Shown here piece by piece: positions 9,668 through 17,908 of a stretch of 64,000 bases of DNA (position 1 is the first letter of the stretch; each line of letters starts with the position of its first letter). The notes below the pieces were generated by a model. It searched no databases and had not been told where the DNA came from. It saw nothing but the letters and a program-made list of their open reading frames with translations. A program made the translations under genes and the position numbers. Source of the stretch: Streptomyces nodosus (GTDB lineage: Bacteria; Actinomycetota; Actinomycetes; Streptomycetales; Streptomycetaceae); NCBI RefSeq assembly GCF_008704995.1, contig NZ_CP023747.1, positions 3,684,501 to 3,748,500 on the forward strand. The letters run 5' to 3'.

Positions 9668-10027
9668 TGGCACTCCCGGTGTGTGGTGCTGAGCAGGTTC
9701 CTTCAGACTACCCGCACACAATTTCTACTCGCGTAGATTCGTAGCATCCTACGTGATCACGGTCACGGTGCCGCAGCGACGCAAGGGCCCGCACGGAAAA
9801 TCCTAGGAAAAACCACAGAAGGGCGGCGGCAGGGCATTGCGCCCCGGACACGCGGAGGTATTCAGTCGGTCTTCACAATGCAATGCCGGGCACTGTACAA
9901 AGGAAATGGCATTAGCCGATACTTTGCCCAATTACTGCCGGACAGTCGACATCTCTCGACAACCGCCCGACGTCCCCGCACGTCATGGCGCGTGATCGCG
10001 AGGTGCCGCGCGAAGGGACCGATATTC
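9668..10027. promoter_or_regulatory. Divergent purS / lsrL promoter region
   Basis: 360 bp of unusually AT-richer sequence with no gene. It must contain both the minus-strand purS promoter and the plus-strand lsrL promoter. A perfect 10-bp palindrome cgtgatcacg lies at 9752-9761, followed by a second tcacg half at 9763-9767, about 85 bp upstream of purS. No riboswitch fold was recognised. The AT-richness could allow LsrL or Lsr2 binding. Confidence 0.45.
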
Positions 10028-10345
10028 GTGGCGCAGCGTGTCGTGGTCACTCTCTTTGACGACATCGACGGCTCAGAAGCGGCGGAAACGATCGTCTTCG
10101 GACTGGACGGCAAGTCGTACGAGATCGACCTCAATCAAACCAATGCCAAGAAACTGCGTAAGGCGCTGGCGCCGTACGTCGAGGCCGGCCGCAAGAAGGC
10201 GCGGACCGGGAAGACGTACACACACACGGCGCTGACGCCCGATCCGGCGGCGGTCCGCGCCTGGGCACGCTCCAACAAGATGGATGTGCCGCCACGGGGC
10301 CGCATCCCGAAGAAGATCTACGAGGCGTTCGCGAAGTCGCACTGA
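10028..10345 (+). CDS. lsrL: Lsr2-family nucleoid-associated protein LsrL
   Basis: 105-residue xenogeneic-silencing family protein. The N-terminal half (MAQRVVVTLFDDIDGSEAAETIVFGLDGKSYEIDL, abbreviated here as the VVVTLFDDIDG and LDGKSYEIDL segments) is the dimerisation/oligomerisation domain. The C-terminal half has VRAWARSNKMDVPPRGRIPKK, in which the RGR motif is the AT-hook-like minor-groove contact. Streptomyces have two paralogues, Lsr2 and LsrL; from memory the copy next to purS corresponds to LsrL (SCO4076). The GTG at 10028 has AAGGGA 7-8 nt upstream; the longer frame is upstream noise. No partner gene follows directly. Confidence 0.9.
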   Translation: MAQRVVVTLFDDIDGSEAAETIVFGLDGKSYEIDLNQTNAKKLRKALAPYVEAGRKKARTGKTYTHTALTPDPAAVRAWARSNKMDVPPRGRIPKKIYEAFAKSH

Positions 10346-10409
10346 ACACCCCGCCCGGCCGCCCCCTCCGCACCCGACGGAACCCCATCAGGCCTTCCGC
10401 ACAACCAAC

Positions 10410-10440
10410 TTGCGCCGACCCCCAGGTGATCAGCTAGAGT
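10410..10440 (+). promoter_or_regulatory. Promoter of tRNA-Gly(UCC)
   Basis: TTGCGC at 10410-10415 and TAGAGT at 10435-10440 with a 19-bp spacer, ending 50 bp before the tRNA. It is a plausible housekeeping (HrdB-type) promoter; the spacer is 1-2 bp long. Confidence 0.45.
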
Positions 10441-10490
10441 CTGGAGCACGCCGAGGGGCGAGGCCGGAAGGCAGAACCCCGAGGAGTCAC

Positions 10491-10562
10491 GCGGGTGTAG
10501 TTCAGTAGTAGAACACCCCCTTTCCAAGGGGGAGGCGCAGTGTGCAATCCCTGTCACCCGCT
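10491..10562 (+). tRNA. tRNA-Gly(UCC) with aberrant T arm
   Basis: Acceptor 10491-10497 (gcgggtg) pairs perfectly with 10555-10561. The D stem gttc/gaac is perfect. The anticodon stem is ccccc/ggggg with loop tttccaa, giving anticodon TCC (10523-10525). The T arm is abnormal: the usual GTTC segment reads GTGC (10542-10545). The best T stem has four pairs, one of them G-T, plus a mismatch next to the loop, compared with a regular arm in the two neighbouring Gly tRNAs. CCA is not encoded. The acceptor, D and anticodon parts are fully intact, so this is not simple decay. See findings for a possible cell-wall role. Confidence 0.9.
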
Positions 10563-10642
10563 CTACGACATCGGTCAGAGCATCCTTCTGGATCAGGTAG
10601 GCTGATGCTCGCACCGATCGGTGAAAGCCGGTCGGGAGCAAT

Positions 10643-10718
10643 GCGGACGTAGCTCAGTTGGTAGAGCGCAACCTTGCCAAGGTTGAGGTCGCGAGTTCGA
10701 GCCTCGTCGTCCGCTCCA
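10643..10718 (+). tRNA. tRNA-Gly(GCC), copy 1
   Basis: 76-nt standard tRNA. The acceptor gcggacg pairs with cgtccgc, the anticodon loop ttgccaa gives anticodon GCC, and the T loop ttcgagc is canonical. The 3' CCA is encoded (10716-10718). It is identical to the copy at 11251-11326. TAGGCT at 10598-10603 may be its -10 box. A strong terminator follows at 10727-10750. Confidence 0.98.
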
Positions 10719-10726
10719 CAGAGAAG

Positions 10727-10754
10727 GGCCCCGGTTCATGGACCGGGGCCTTTG
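10727..10754 (+). terminator. Terminator after tRNA-Gly(GCC) copy 1
   Basis: Perfect 9-bp stem ggccccggt (10727-10735) with 10742-10750, loop tcatgg, followed by tttgt. It starts 8 nt after the encoded CCA. Confidence 0.85.
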
Positions 10755-11250
10755 TCGTGTGCGGCGCCGGATACGACGGCGGGCGCCCGCTTGTCGCCGG
10801 TGTGAGGGTGACCACATCGAGCGGTCCGGCCGTCGGGACGCGAGGTGTCGACGGTGACCGCTTCCGGCCGGCCGGGGTGTCCGACGCAGGGGCCGAAGAC
10901 GGGTGGGCTCGACCGCGTCCCGAGGGCGTCGATGCGGGGCGGCTCACGACGGCGGACGGACTCCGTCCGGCGCGACGCCCGAGGAACCCCACGGCGAGGC
11001 ACCCGAGTTGGACGCCCGGGCGGTCGTCCGGCGGGGACTCGCCGATGCCCGTGGGAGAGACCGGTGCGCACCGTCGGGACACGACCCGCGGCCGGCGCGG
11101 TGACCGTGGCGACGGGCGCCCGGACGGCCCCGCCCGTCACCGAACGCCCCCTCGTCGGCCGTCCCGAGGCCGGGGCGCGGAACCGCCACGCGTCGTGTGC
11201 CTCGTCCGGGGGTGGGGTTGGGTATAGTTGCTCTCGCGCCACGGCGCAGT
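10755..11250. other. Spacer between duplicate tRNA-Gly genes, no convincing gene
   Basis: About 500 bp of very GC-rich sequence. Open frames exist on both strands but encode arginine/proline-rich low-complexity sequence, lack ribosome sites or start inside the tRNA, and I do not accept any as genes. TATAGT at 11223-11228 (22 nt before the second tRNA) is a good -10 candidate, so copy 2 probably has its own promoter. Confidence 0.6.
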
Positions 11251-11326
11251 GCGGACGTAGCTCAGTTGGTAGAGCGCAACCTTGCCAAGGTTGAGGTCGC
11301 GAGTTCGAGCCTCGTCGTCCGCTCCA
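11251..11326 (+). tRNA. tRNA-Gly(GCC), copy 2
   Basis: Identical in all 76 nt, including the encoded CCA, to the copy 608 bp upstream. Anticodon GCC, canonical T loop. A likely -10 box TATAGT lies 22 nt upstream. The tRNA is followed within 5 nt by a terminator that is shared with the convergent purC. Confidence 0.98.
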
Positions 11327-11330
11327 CAGA

Positions 11331-11362
11331 AAGAAGCCCCCGGCCCAGGCCGGGGGCTTCTT
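11331..11362. terminator. Bidirectional terminator, tRNA-Gly / purC
   Basis: Stem of up to 15 bp (11331-11345 with 11348-11362, core gaagcccccggcc) between the plus-strand tRNA and the minus-strand purC stop at 11378. It ends in a short T tract on the plus strand. Confidence 0.88.
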
Positions 11363-11377
11363 CGTGTGCGTGGGCCG

Positions 11378-12277
11378 TCACCGCCACCTGACGCCCGTCA
11401 GACGCCCGTACGCCTCCGCGTACTTCGCCCGGGTCGCCTCCACGATCTCCTGCGGCAGCGGCGGCGGGGGCTGCTCGCCGGTACGGTCCCAGCCGGAGGC
11501 GGGGGAGGTGAGCCAGTCGCGTACGAACTGCTTGTCGAACGCCGGCTGGGACCGGCCCGGCTCCCACCGGTCGGCCGGCCAGAAGCGGGACGAGTCCGGG
11601 GTGAGAACCTCGTCGGCGAGGACCAGGGTGTCACCGTCGTAGCCGAACTCGAACTTGGTGTCCGCGAGGATGATCCCCCGGTCGCGGGCGATGTCGCGGG
11701 CACGGCCGTAGACGGCGAGGGTCGTCTGCCGCAGCTGGGCGGCGGTCTCGGCGCCGACCTGGCGGGCGACCTCCTCGTAGGAGACGTTCTCGTCGTGCTC
11801 CCCGACCGCTGCCTTGGTGGCCGGCGTGAAGATCGGCGCGGGCAGCTCCGAGCCGTCGACCAGGCCCTCGGGAAGGGCGAGGCCGCAGACGGTGCGGGAC
11901 TCCTTGTACTCGGCGAGGCCCGAGCCGGTGAGATAGCCGCGCGCCACACACTCGACGGGAACCATCCGCAGCGACCTGCAGACCAGGGTGCGGCCCGCCC
12001 AGTCGGCGGGGGCCCCGGGCGGCAGCTCGGTGCTCAGCACATGGCCCGGCACCAGATCGGCGAGCTGGTCGAACCACCACAGGGACAGCTGGGTGAGGAT
12101 CCGGCCCTTGTCCGGGATCTCGGTCGGCAGCACCCAGTCGTACGCGGACATACGGTCGCTGGCGACCATCACGAGGTCGCCCGCCTCGTTCTGGTACAGC
12201 TCCCGCACCTTCCCGGTGTGCAGATGCACCAGTCCCGGCACCTGGAGCGGCTCGGGCTTTTCTACGAATCCGGACAC
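11378..12277 (-). CDS. purC: Phosphoribosylaminoimidazole-succinocarboxamide synthase (SAICAR synthetase)
   Basis: Joins CAIR and aspartate with ATP, the eighth step of purine synthesis. The 299-residue protein shows GLVHLHTGKVRELYQNEAG, LVMVASDRMSAYDWVLPTEIPDKG, VECVARGYLTGSGLAEYK, and the metal/ATP site IILADTKFEFGYDG followed by LADEVLTPDSSRFWPAD, all diagnostic. The GTG at 12277 is preceded by a strong GGGGAGGAACC, 3-4 nt from the codon. The same open frame runs on upstream without a stop, but that part overlaps another gene in a different frame and is not protein-like. It is a single-gene unit, separated from purD by two unrelated genes. Confidence 0.96.
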   Translation of the reverse strand: MSGFVEKPEPLQVPGLVHLHTGKVRELYQNEAGDLVMVASDRMSAYDWVLPTEIPDKGRILTQLSLWWFDQLADLVPGHVLSTELPPGAPADWAGRTLVCRSLRMVPVECVARGYLTGSGLAEYKESRTVCGLALPEGLVDGSELPAPIFTPATKAAVGEHDENVSYEEVARQVGAETAAQLRQTTLAVYGRARDIARDRGIILADTKFEFGYDGDTLVLADEVLTPDSSRFWPADRWEPGRSQPAFDKQFVRDWLTSPASGWDRTGEQPPPPLPQEIVEATRAKYAEAYGRLTGVRWR

Positions 12278-12362
12278 GGTTCCTCCCCGTGGTTCTGTCC
12301 CAATGGCTCGATTCTCCCGTATGCGGGGACGAGCCGGTCCGCGGGGCCGGGGCGGGGAGGGG

Positions 12363-13862
12363 TCAGTCGCGTTTGCAGATGCGGTCCAGAAGGTTCGCGG
12401 TCGCCTGCTGGACACGGGCGTCCACATGACCGGGGCGGTCCAGTGCGGGGGACCAGGCGAACGTTCCGGACGCGAAGACCAGGGCGCCGGAAGGAGATCG
12501 GTACAGGGAGGTCTCCTGGTGACGGGCCACGCCCTCGCTGTCCCGGTACGGGGAGTGGGCGAGCAGGATCCGGCCCTGGTGCTCGGGCAGCGGGGCACGC
12601 GGGAAGTAGCGGTCGGCCTCCCCGGCCACCATCCCCGCCAGTTCGTCGCCCTCGCCGGCGCCGGTCGCCTCCCACAGCCAGTGGCCCGCGTTGCGGACCA
12701 CGAGGGGGTGGGGTTCGGGCACCCGGCCCGCGTACTGGATACCGAGCGTCTCCTGCTCGGGACGGTCGATCTCCCGCCACAGCGCGGGCCTTCCGGGGCC
12801 ACGGCGTTTGCGGCAGGTGAGCAGCCGGTCCGGGGCGCCGGACGGGGACGGGCCCAACTCCACCTGCCAGTACATGGTGTTGGCGGAGAGGAAGACGAGC
12901 GAGGTGCCGTGCTCCCGGGCGAGTTCCACGGTGCGGCGCATCGGGGTGGACCAGTACTCGTCGTGGCCCGGGAAGACCAGGCCGCGGTAGCGGGTCGGGT
13001 CCACCCGGCCGGCGTGCAGATCGCGGGCGTCGGCATAGGCGAGGTCGTAGTGATAGCGCTCGGCCCAGCGGATGAAGTCATAGGCGTGGCCCACGTGCAG
13101 GGGCAGGCCCGCGCCCGCGAAGGGGCGATCGAAGGAGACCGTGGTGGCGGCGTCGGCCTCGCCCAGCAGCCGGCCCTGCTCGTCCCAGGCGTGGTAGAGG
13201 CTGGCGCCGGTGTGGCCGTCCTCCGGGTAGAGGTTGTACGCCTGCCAGGTGATGTCCGGGAGCAGCAGCAGGAGGTCCGCCGGACGGTTGTCGCGAACGG
13301 TGAAGGGCACATGGGAGCGGTAGCCGTCGGCGGTGGTGAGGACGGCGACATAGGCGCCGACGCTCCAGTACGACGGGATCTGCAGCCGCCACGAGAGCCA
13401 CCAGTGGTGGCAGGAGACCGTGCGGTCGGCGGTGAGCGGGGACGGCTGGACGATGCCGGAGAGACGGGGGCTGGTGGTGATCTTGGATGCCCCGTCGCCG
13501 CCGTAGTGCCCGATCCGGTACACATCGACGGCGAACTCCTGCGGCGGGTCGACCGTGATGTGGAAGTCGACGGCCTCCCCGGGGGCGACGGCGCCGGGAG
13601 AGACGAAACCCTTGATCTGACGGTGGACGTCGTCGGCGGAGCGGGGCCCGCCGGTACGGGGTGCCGGGATCCGGGCGCCCCTGCCGCCCTGGGCCGGGAC
13701 ATGGGCCGGGGCGGGGTCCACGTACCACGGGACCACATGGCCCGTGTCGTCGAAGTAGGTCTCGCTGCCCCGGAGCCAGGGAAGGGGGCCCTGGCCGAAG
13801 GGGTCCGTCACGGCATGCGCGAGTGCGCCCGACTCCCAGCGACGGATGTGGTCCGGTCCCAT
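12363..13862 (-). CDS. N,N-dimethylformamidase beta-subunit-like protein
   Basis: 499-residue protein without a signal peptide, related to the large (beta) subunit domain of N,N-dimethylformamidase. Visible landmarks are YVDPAPAHVP, VDPPQEFAVDVYRIGHYGGDGA (a sandwich-fold segment), VSCHHWWLSWRLQIPSYWSVG, DITWQAYNLYPEDG, and a Rossmann/glutaminase-like half with LVFPGHDEYWSTPMRR, LVFLSANTMYW and FASGTFAWSPALD. The family pattern of PGHDEYW and SANTMYW is conserved in many actinobacteria, where the real substrate is unknown. The ATG at 13862 is preferred: GAGGGGAC lies 7 nt upstream, and the upstream ATG at 13916 would add a glycine/arginine-rich tail. It is transcribed towards purC with an 85-nt gap. 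Confidence 0.75.
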   Translation of the reverse strand: MGPDHIRRWESGALAHAVTDPFGQGPLPWLRGSETYFDDTGHVVPWYVDPAPAHVPAQGGRGARIPAPRTGGPRSADDVHRQIKGFVSPGAVAPGEAVDFHITVDPPQEFAVDVYRIGHYGGDGASKITTSPRLSGIVQPSPLTADRTVSCHHWWLSWRLQIPSYWSVGAYVAVLTTADGYRSHVPFTVRDNRPADLLLLLPDITWQAYNLYPEDGHTGASLYHAWDEQGRLLGEADAATTVSFDRPFAGAGLPLHVGHAYDFIRWAERYHYDLAYADARDLHAGRVDPTRYRGLVFPGHDEYWSTPMRRTVELAREHGTSLVFLSANTMYWQVELGPSPSGAPDRLLTCRKRRGPGRPALWREIDRPEQETLGIQYAGRVPEPHPLVVRNAGHWLWEATGAGEGDELAGMVAGEADRYFPRAPLPEHQGRILLAHSPYRDSEGVARHQETSLYRSPSGALVFASGTFAWSPALDRPGHVDARVQQATANLLDRICKRD

Positions 13863-14195
13863 GCGCTGTCCCCTCCCTCGTCCCCCGTGAGCCGTCGAAA
13901 GCCCTTGCTCGGTCATGCGACCGGTCCCAGCACATCACATTCCGCACCCACTCCGTCACCGTTCGTCGCGAATTGACGTGAACGGAGGGAAATTCCCCGG
14001 CCAGAGGTCGGGGTTGCGGAGCCACGGTGCAGGGCCTTGTCGCAGGTGGGCGGGGGTGGAGCGCCGACGGGTGAGCCGATCCTCGACAAGGGGGCAGGAG
14101 CGGGCCTGCGGGACACCGGGGACACCGGAGGGCGAGCAAGGGGCTGCCGCCCGGGGCGTGGGAAGCCCGTTCACCGGGCGGCACGCGGTGGGCCG

Positions 14196-16085
14196 TCAGA
14201 CCAGCCGGACCGGCTTCTCGGTGCGTACTCCCAGGTGGTGGAGCCAGGTGCGCAGCGGGACCGGGTCGCCCCGCTCGACGAGAGCGAGGACCCGGGGGGC
14301 CAGATCGACCGCGCGCTCCCCCTTGATCATCAGGGAGGGGCCATCCAGCCAGTCGAGGCCCGGTGCCGCTCCGGCCGTGTCCATCGCGGCACAGCACACC
14401 ATCGCCGTGACATGGTCGACGAGCAGTTCGCGACCGGTGCGGGGTGGCTGGAGCGGGAACAGCGGGAGCAGGGCGGCGTCCCACACCGGACGGTCCCCGG
14501 CCCCCTGGCCCGTGCCGCCGCCCGGTGTCGTCGCGACGGCCGTCTCCTCACGCTCCGACTCGGCGCTGAGCCCGGCGACCAGGACGGCGGTCCGCACACC
14601 GGCGACCGCGCCCTCCTCGTCGTCGACGGCCCCGCTCTCCTCCGCGCAGGGCACCCCGGCACCGGGGGCCGGGTGCCGGGGCCCGCCGACGGCATCCGAA
14701 GCACCCGTACCGTCGCCGTGTGCGCCCTCTTCCGTCGGCGCACCGTCCCCGGGGCCGCCCGCAGGGACCACCGTCAGATACTCCAGGACCCGCTCCAGGG
14801 TGGGCCCGGCCGCCTCGGGTGCCGGCCGGTGGGTGGGGTGGGGCATGGGGTGGGTGGGGTGGTGGACGCCGAGGGAGTTCAGGACGCGGTGGAGACGGGC
14901 GGCGTCCGTGCGCCACTTGCGGTCGACGACCTCGTCCGGGTACTCGTGCCAGCCGACCGGGGCCCAGTCGGGGCCGGGCCGGGCCGGACCCCCGTGAAAG
15001 AGGTGTGCCGCAAGCAGCGACGCCGCCTGGTCCACCACCCCGGGCTCCTCGAGCAGATCGCAGGCCGGCCGCTCGCCCAGGCGGGAGGCGAAGCCCTCGG
15101 CCAGCCGGTCCCGGCGGGAGAGCTCGGTGAGCGCGGCGACCACGCCCGCGTCCAGGCGTGACGGCCAGCGGCCCATCCGCCAGGCCGGCAGCGCGACCCG
15201 GGTCAGCAGCCGGTCCCATCCGGCGTACGCCAGTCCCACCTGCTCCTGGGCGACGATCCGCAGGCCGTAGTCCACCGCCTGTGCACGCTCGGACGCGGCC
15301 GCCGCCACCCCCCGCTCCATCTCCTCCGCATGCCGCTGGCAGCTGCGCAGCAGCAGCCGGGCCACCCAGCGGACGCCGCCCAGCACCGGACGTGTCAGGG
15401 GGCCGTGGGAGGGCGCGGACGTCACCGCCACCGCGGCGTCCAGCCCCCGGACGAAACGGCGTGCCGCCGCTATGTCCGGGTGTGCCGAGGGCCCGGTGCC
15501 GGCGACGACCGGGGCGAGCACCGCGCGCAGCTCGCCGACCCTCATCCACCACAGGAACGGGGAGCCGACGACGAGCACGGGCGCGACCGGGGCGCGGTGG
15601 TGCCGGGAGGCCGACCGGCCGCGTATGCCCAGGAGGCCGGACAGCGCGTCCGCGCTCCGCCGCGGCGGGCCATGGGCGGGGTGGGTGCGGTCCTCCAGCC
15701 AGCTGTCGCAGTCCGGGGTGAGCGCTATCGCCGACGGGACAGGGACGTCGAGGCGGTCGGCCAGGTCCCGGACCATCCGGTACAGATCGGGGGCCGCCTC
15801 CTCCGCGATCGGCACGGTCGGGCTGACGGCCGGACGGGCACGGGCGACGACGACGGCCACCCCGGCCGCGGCGAGCAGCACGATCAGGGCGACTCCGGTC
15901 ACGATCCAGGGTGCGATCCCCCAGCCGCTCCCGCCGATATGGCCGCTGAAGCGGCCGGCGAGCAGCACGACGGCGACGGCGGCGGGCAGCAGGGCGACGG
16001 CCAGTGCCCTGCTGCGGATCCGCAGCACGGCGAGTGCCCGGGCGCGCGCGGCCTGCGCGCCCCTCTCCACACCCATACCGATCAC
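14196..16085 (-). CDS. Membrane protein with degenerate M48 (HtpX-like) peptidase domain
   Basis: 629 residues. Two transmembrane segments lie near residues 28-45 and 58-82, followed by a cytoplasmic or periplasmic domain that reads like an M48 peptidase: VPSAIALTPDCDSW, then VLVVGSPFLWWMRVGELRAVLAPVVAG. In true M48 enzymes the segment after ELRAVLA is HE(L/F)xH; here it is PVVAG, so the zinc site is lost. A second family segment, DIAAARRFVRGLDAAVAVTSAPS, keeps the helix but not the ligand. The C-terminal half has an acidic/glycine-rich insert (about 440-510) and a conserved tail. I therefore call it a pseudopeptidase of unknown role. GTG at 16085 or ATG at 16076 could start it; GGAGGGGG lies some 15 nt upstream. 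Confidence 0.65.
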   Translation of the reverse strand: MIGMGVERGAQAARARALAVLRIRSRALAVALLPAAVAVVLLAGRFSGHIGGSGWGIAPWIVTGVALIVLLAAAGVAVVVARARPAVSPTVPIAEEAAPDLYRMVRDLADRLDVPVPSAIALTPDCDSWLEDRTHPAHGPPRRSADALSGLLGIRGRSASRHHRAPVAPVLVVGSPFLWWMRVGELRAVLAPVVAGTGPSAHPDIAAARRFVRGLDAAVAVTSAPSHGPLTRPVLGGVRWVARLLLRSCQRHAEEMERGVAAAASERAQAVDYGLRIVAQEQVGLAYAGWDRLLTRVALPAWRMGRWPSRLDAGVVAALTELSRRDRLAEGFASRLGERPACDLLEEPGVVDQAASLLAAHLFHGGPARPGPDWAPVGWHEYPDEVVDRKWRTDAARLHRVLNSLGVHHPTHPMPHPTHRPAPEAAGPTLERVLEYLTVVPAGGPGDGAPTEEGAHGDGTGASDAVGGPRHPAPGAGVPCAEESGAVDDEEGAVAGVRTAVLVAGLSAESEREETAVATTPGGGTGQGAGDRPVWDAALLPLFPLQPPRTGRELLVDHVTAMVCCAAMDTAGAAPGLDWLDGPSLMIKGERAVDLAPRVLALVERGDPVPLRTWLHHLGVRTEKPVRLV

Positions 16086-16469
16086 GACCGGATCTCACCC
16101 CCTCCGTCCCGCTTCCGGCCCGTGCGGCAGCTGCCGTGACGGTCCCCGCCACGGAAGCTGCCCCCGGATGTCCGTGCGTTGCTCACTCCCCCACTGTGGC
16201 ACCCGCCGGTGACATCGCAATGCCGGTGGGCCAAGTGCCGGAACGCCTGCGCCGCACCCTAGTTGGGGCCTCGGCCCGCGTCAGCCGGATGGGTCACCGC
16301 TCACTCGATGGAATGGCTTTGGGGAAAGGTGCAGGACACCAGGCCGGAAAAGGGCCACGGCCGGTCCGCGCCCCGGCCCGGAATCCCGTGCCACGCCCGG
16401 CATCGGGCCCCGGACGGGCGGTGGCTTACTCGGACACAGGCCACGCAACGGCTGGTGGACGACACGACA
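16086..16469. other. Intergenic region upstream of the M48-like gene
   Basis: About 380 bp between the purD terminator and the M48-like gene, both read on the minus strand. It should hold the promoter of the latter. I see no gene and no clear operator. Confidence 0.5.
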
Positions 16470-16511
16470 GGGCCCCGGGGTCCGGCTTGATGAAGCCGGA
16501 CCCCGGGGCCC
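16470..16511 (-). terminator. purD terminator
   Basis: Perfect 19-bp stem (16470-16488 with 16493-16511) and tetraloop gatg, immediately after the purD stop on the minus strand. One of the longest perfect hairpins in the window. Confidence 0.92.
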
Positions 16512-16523
16512 ACGGACCGGGGC

Positions 16524-17780
<1,257 letters not shown>

Positions 17781-17908
17781 GGGGTCAGCCTAACCGGCGC
17801 GGAGGGAAGACCTTGTGGGGGCCGCCGAAGCGGGACGGGGCCGGGATTCGTGTGTTCCTCCCAGGACCCTCCGCTCGTCCGCTCCGCACCTCCGCCGCCG
17901 GGGCGCGG

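Noticed and set aside
9668..10027. Purine riboswitch or PurR box upstream of purS
   Set aside because: No matching motif was seen; only a short palindrome of unknown meaning.
10658..11227. Open frame between the two tRNA-Gly genes
   Set aside because: Begins within tRNA-Gly and reads as biased low-complexity sequence.
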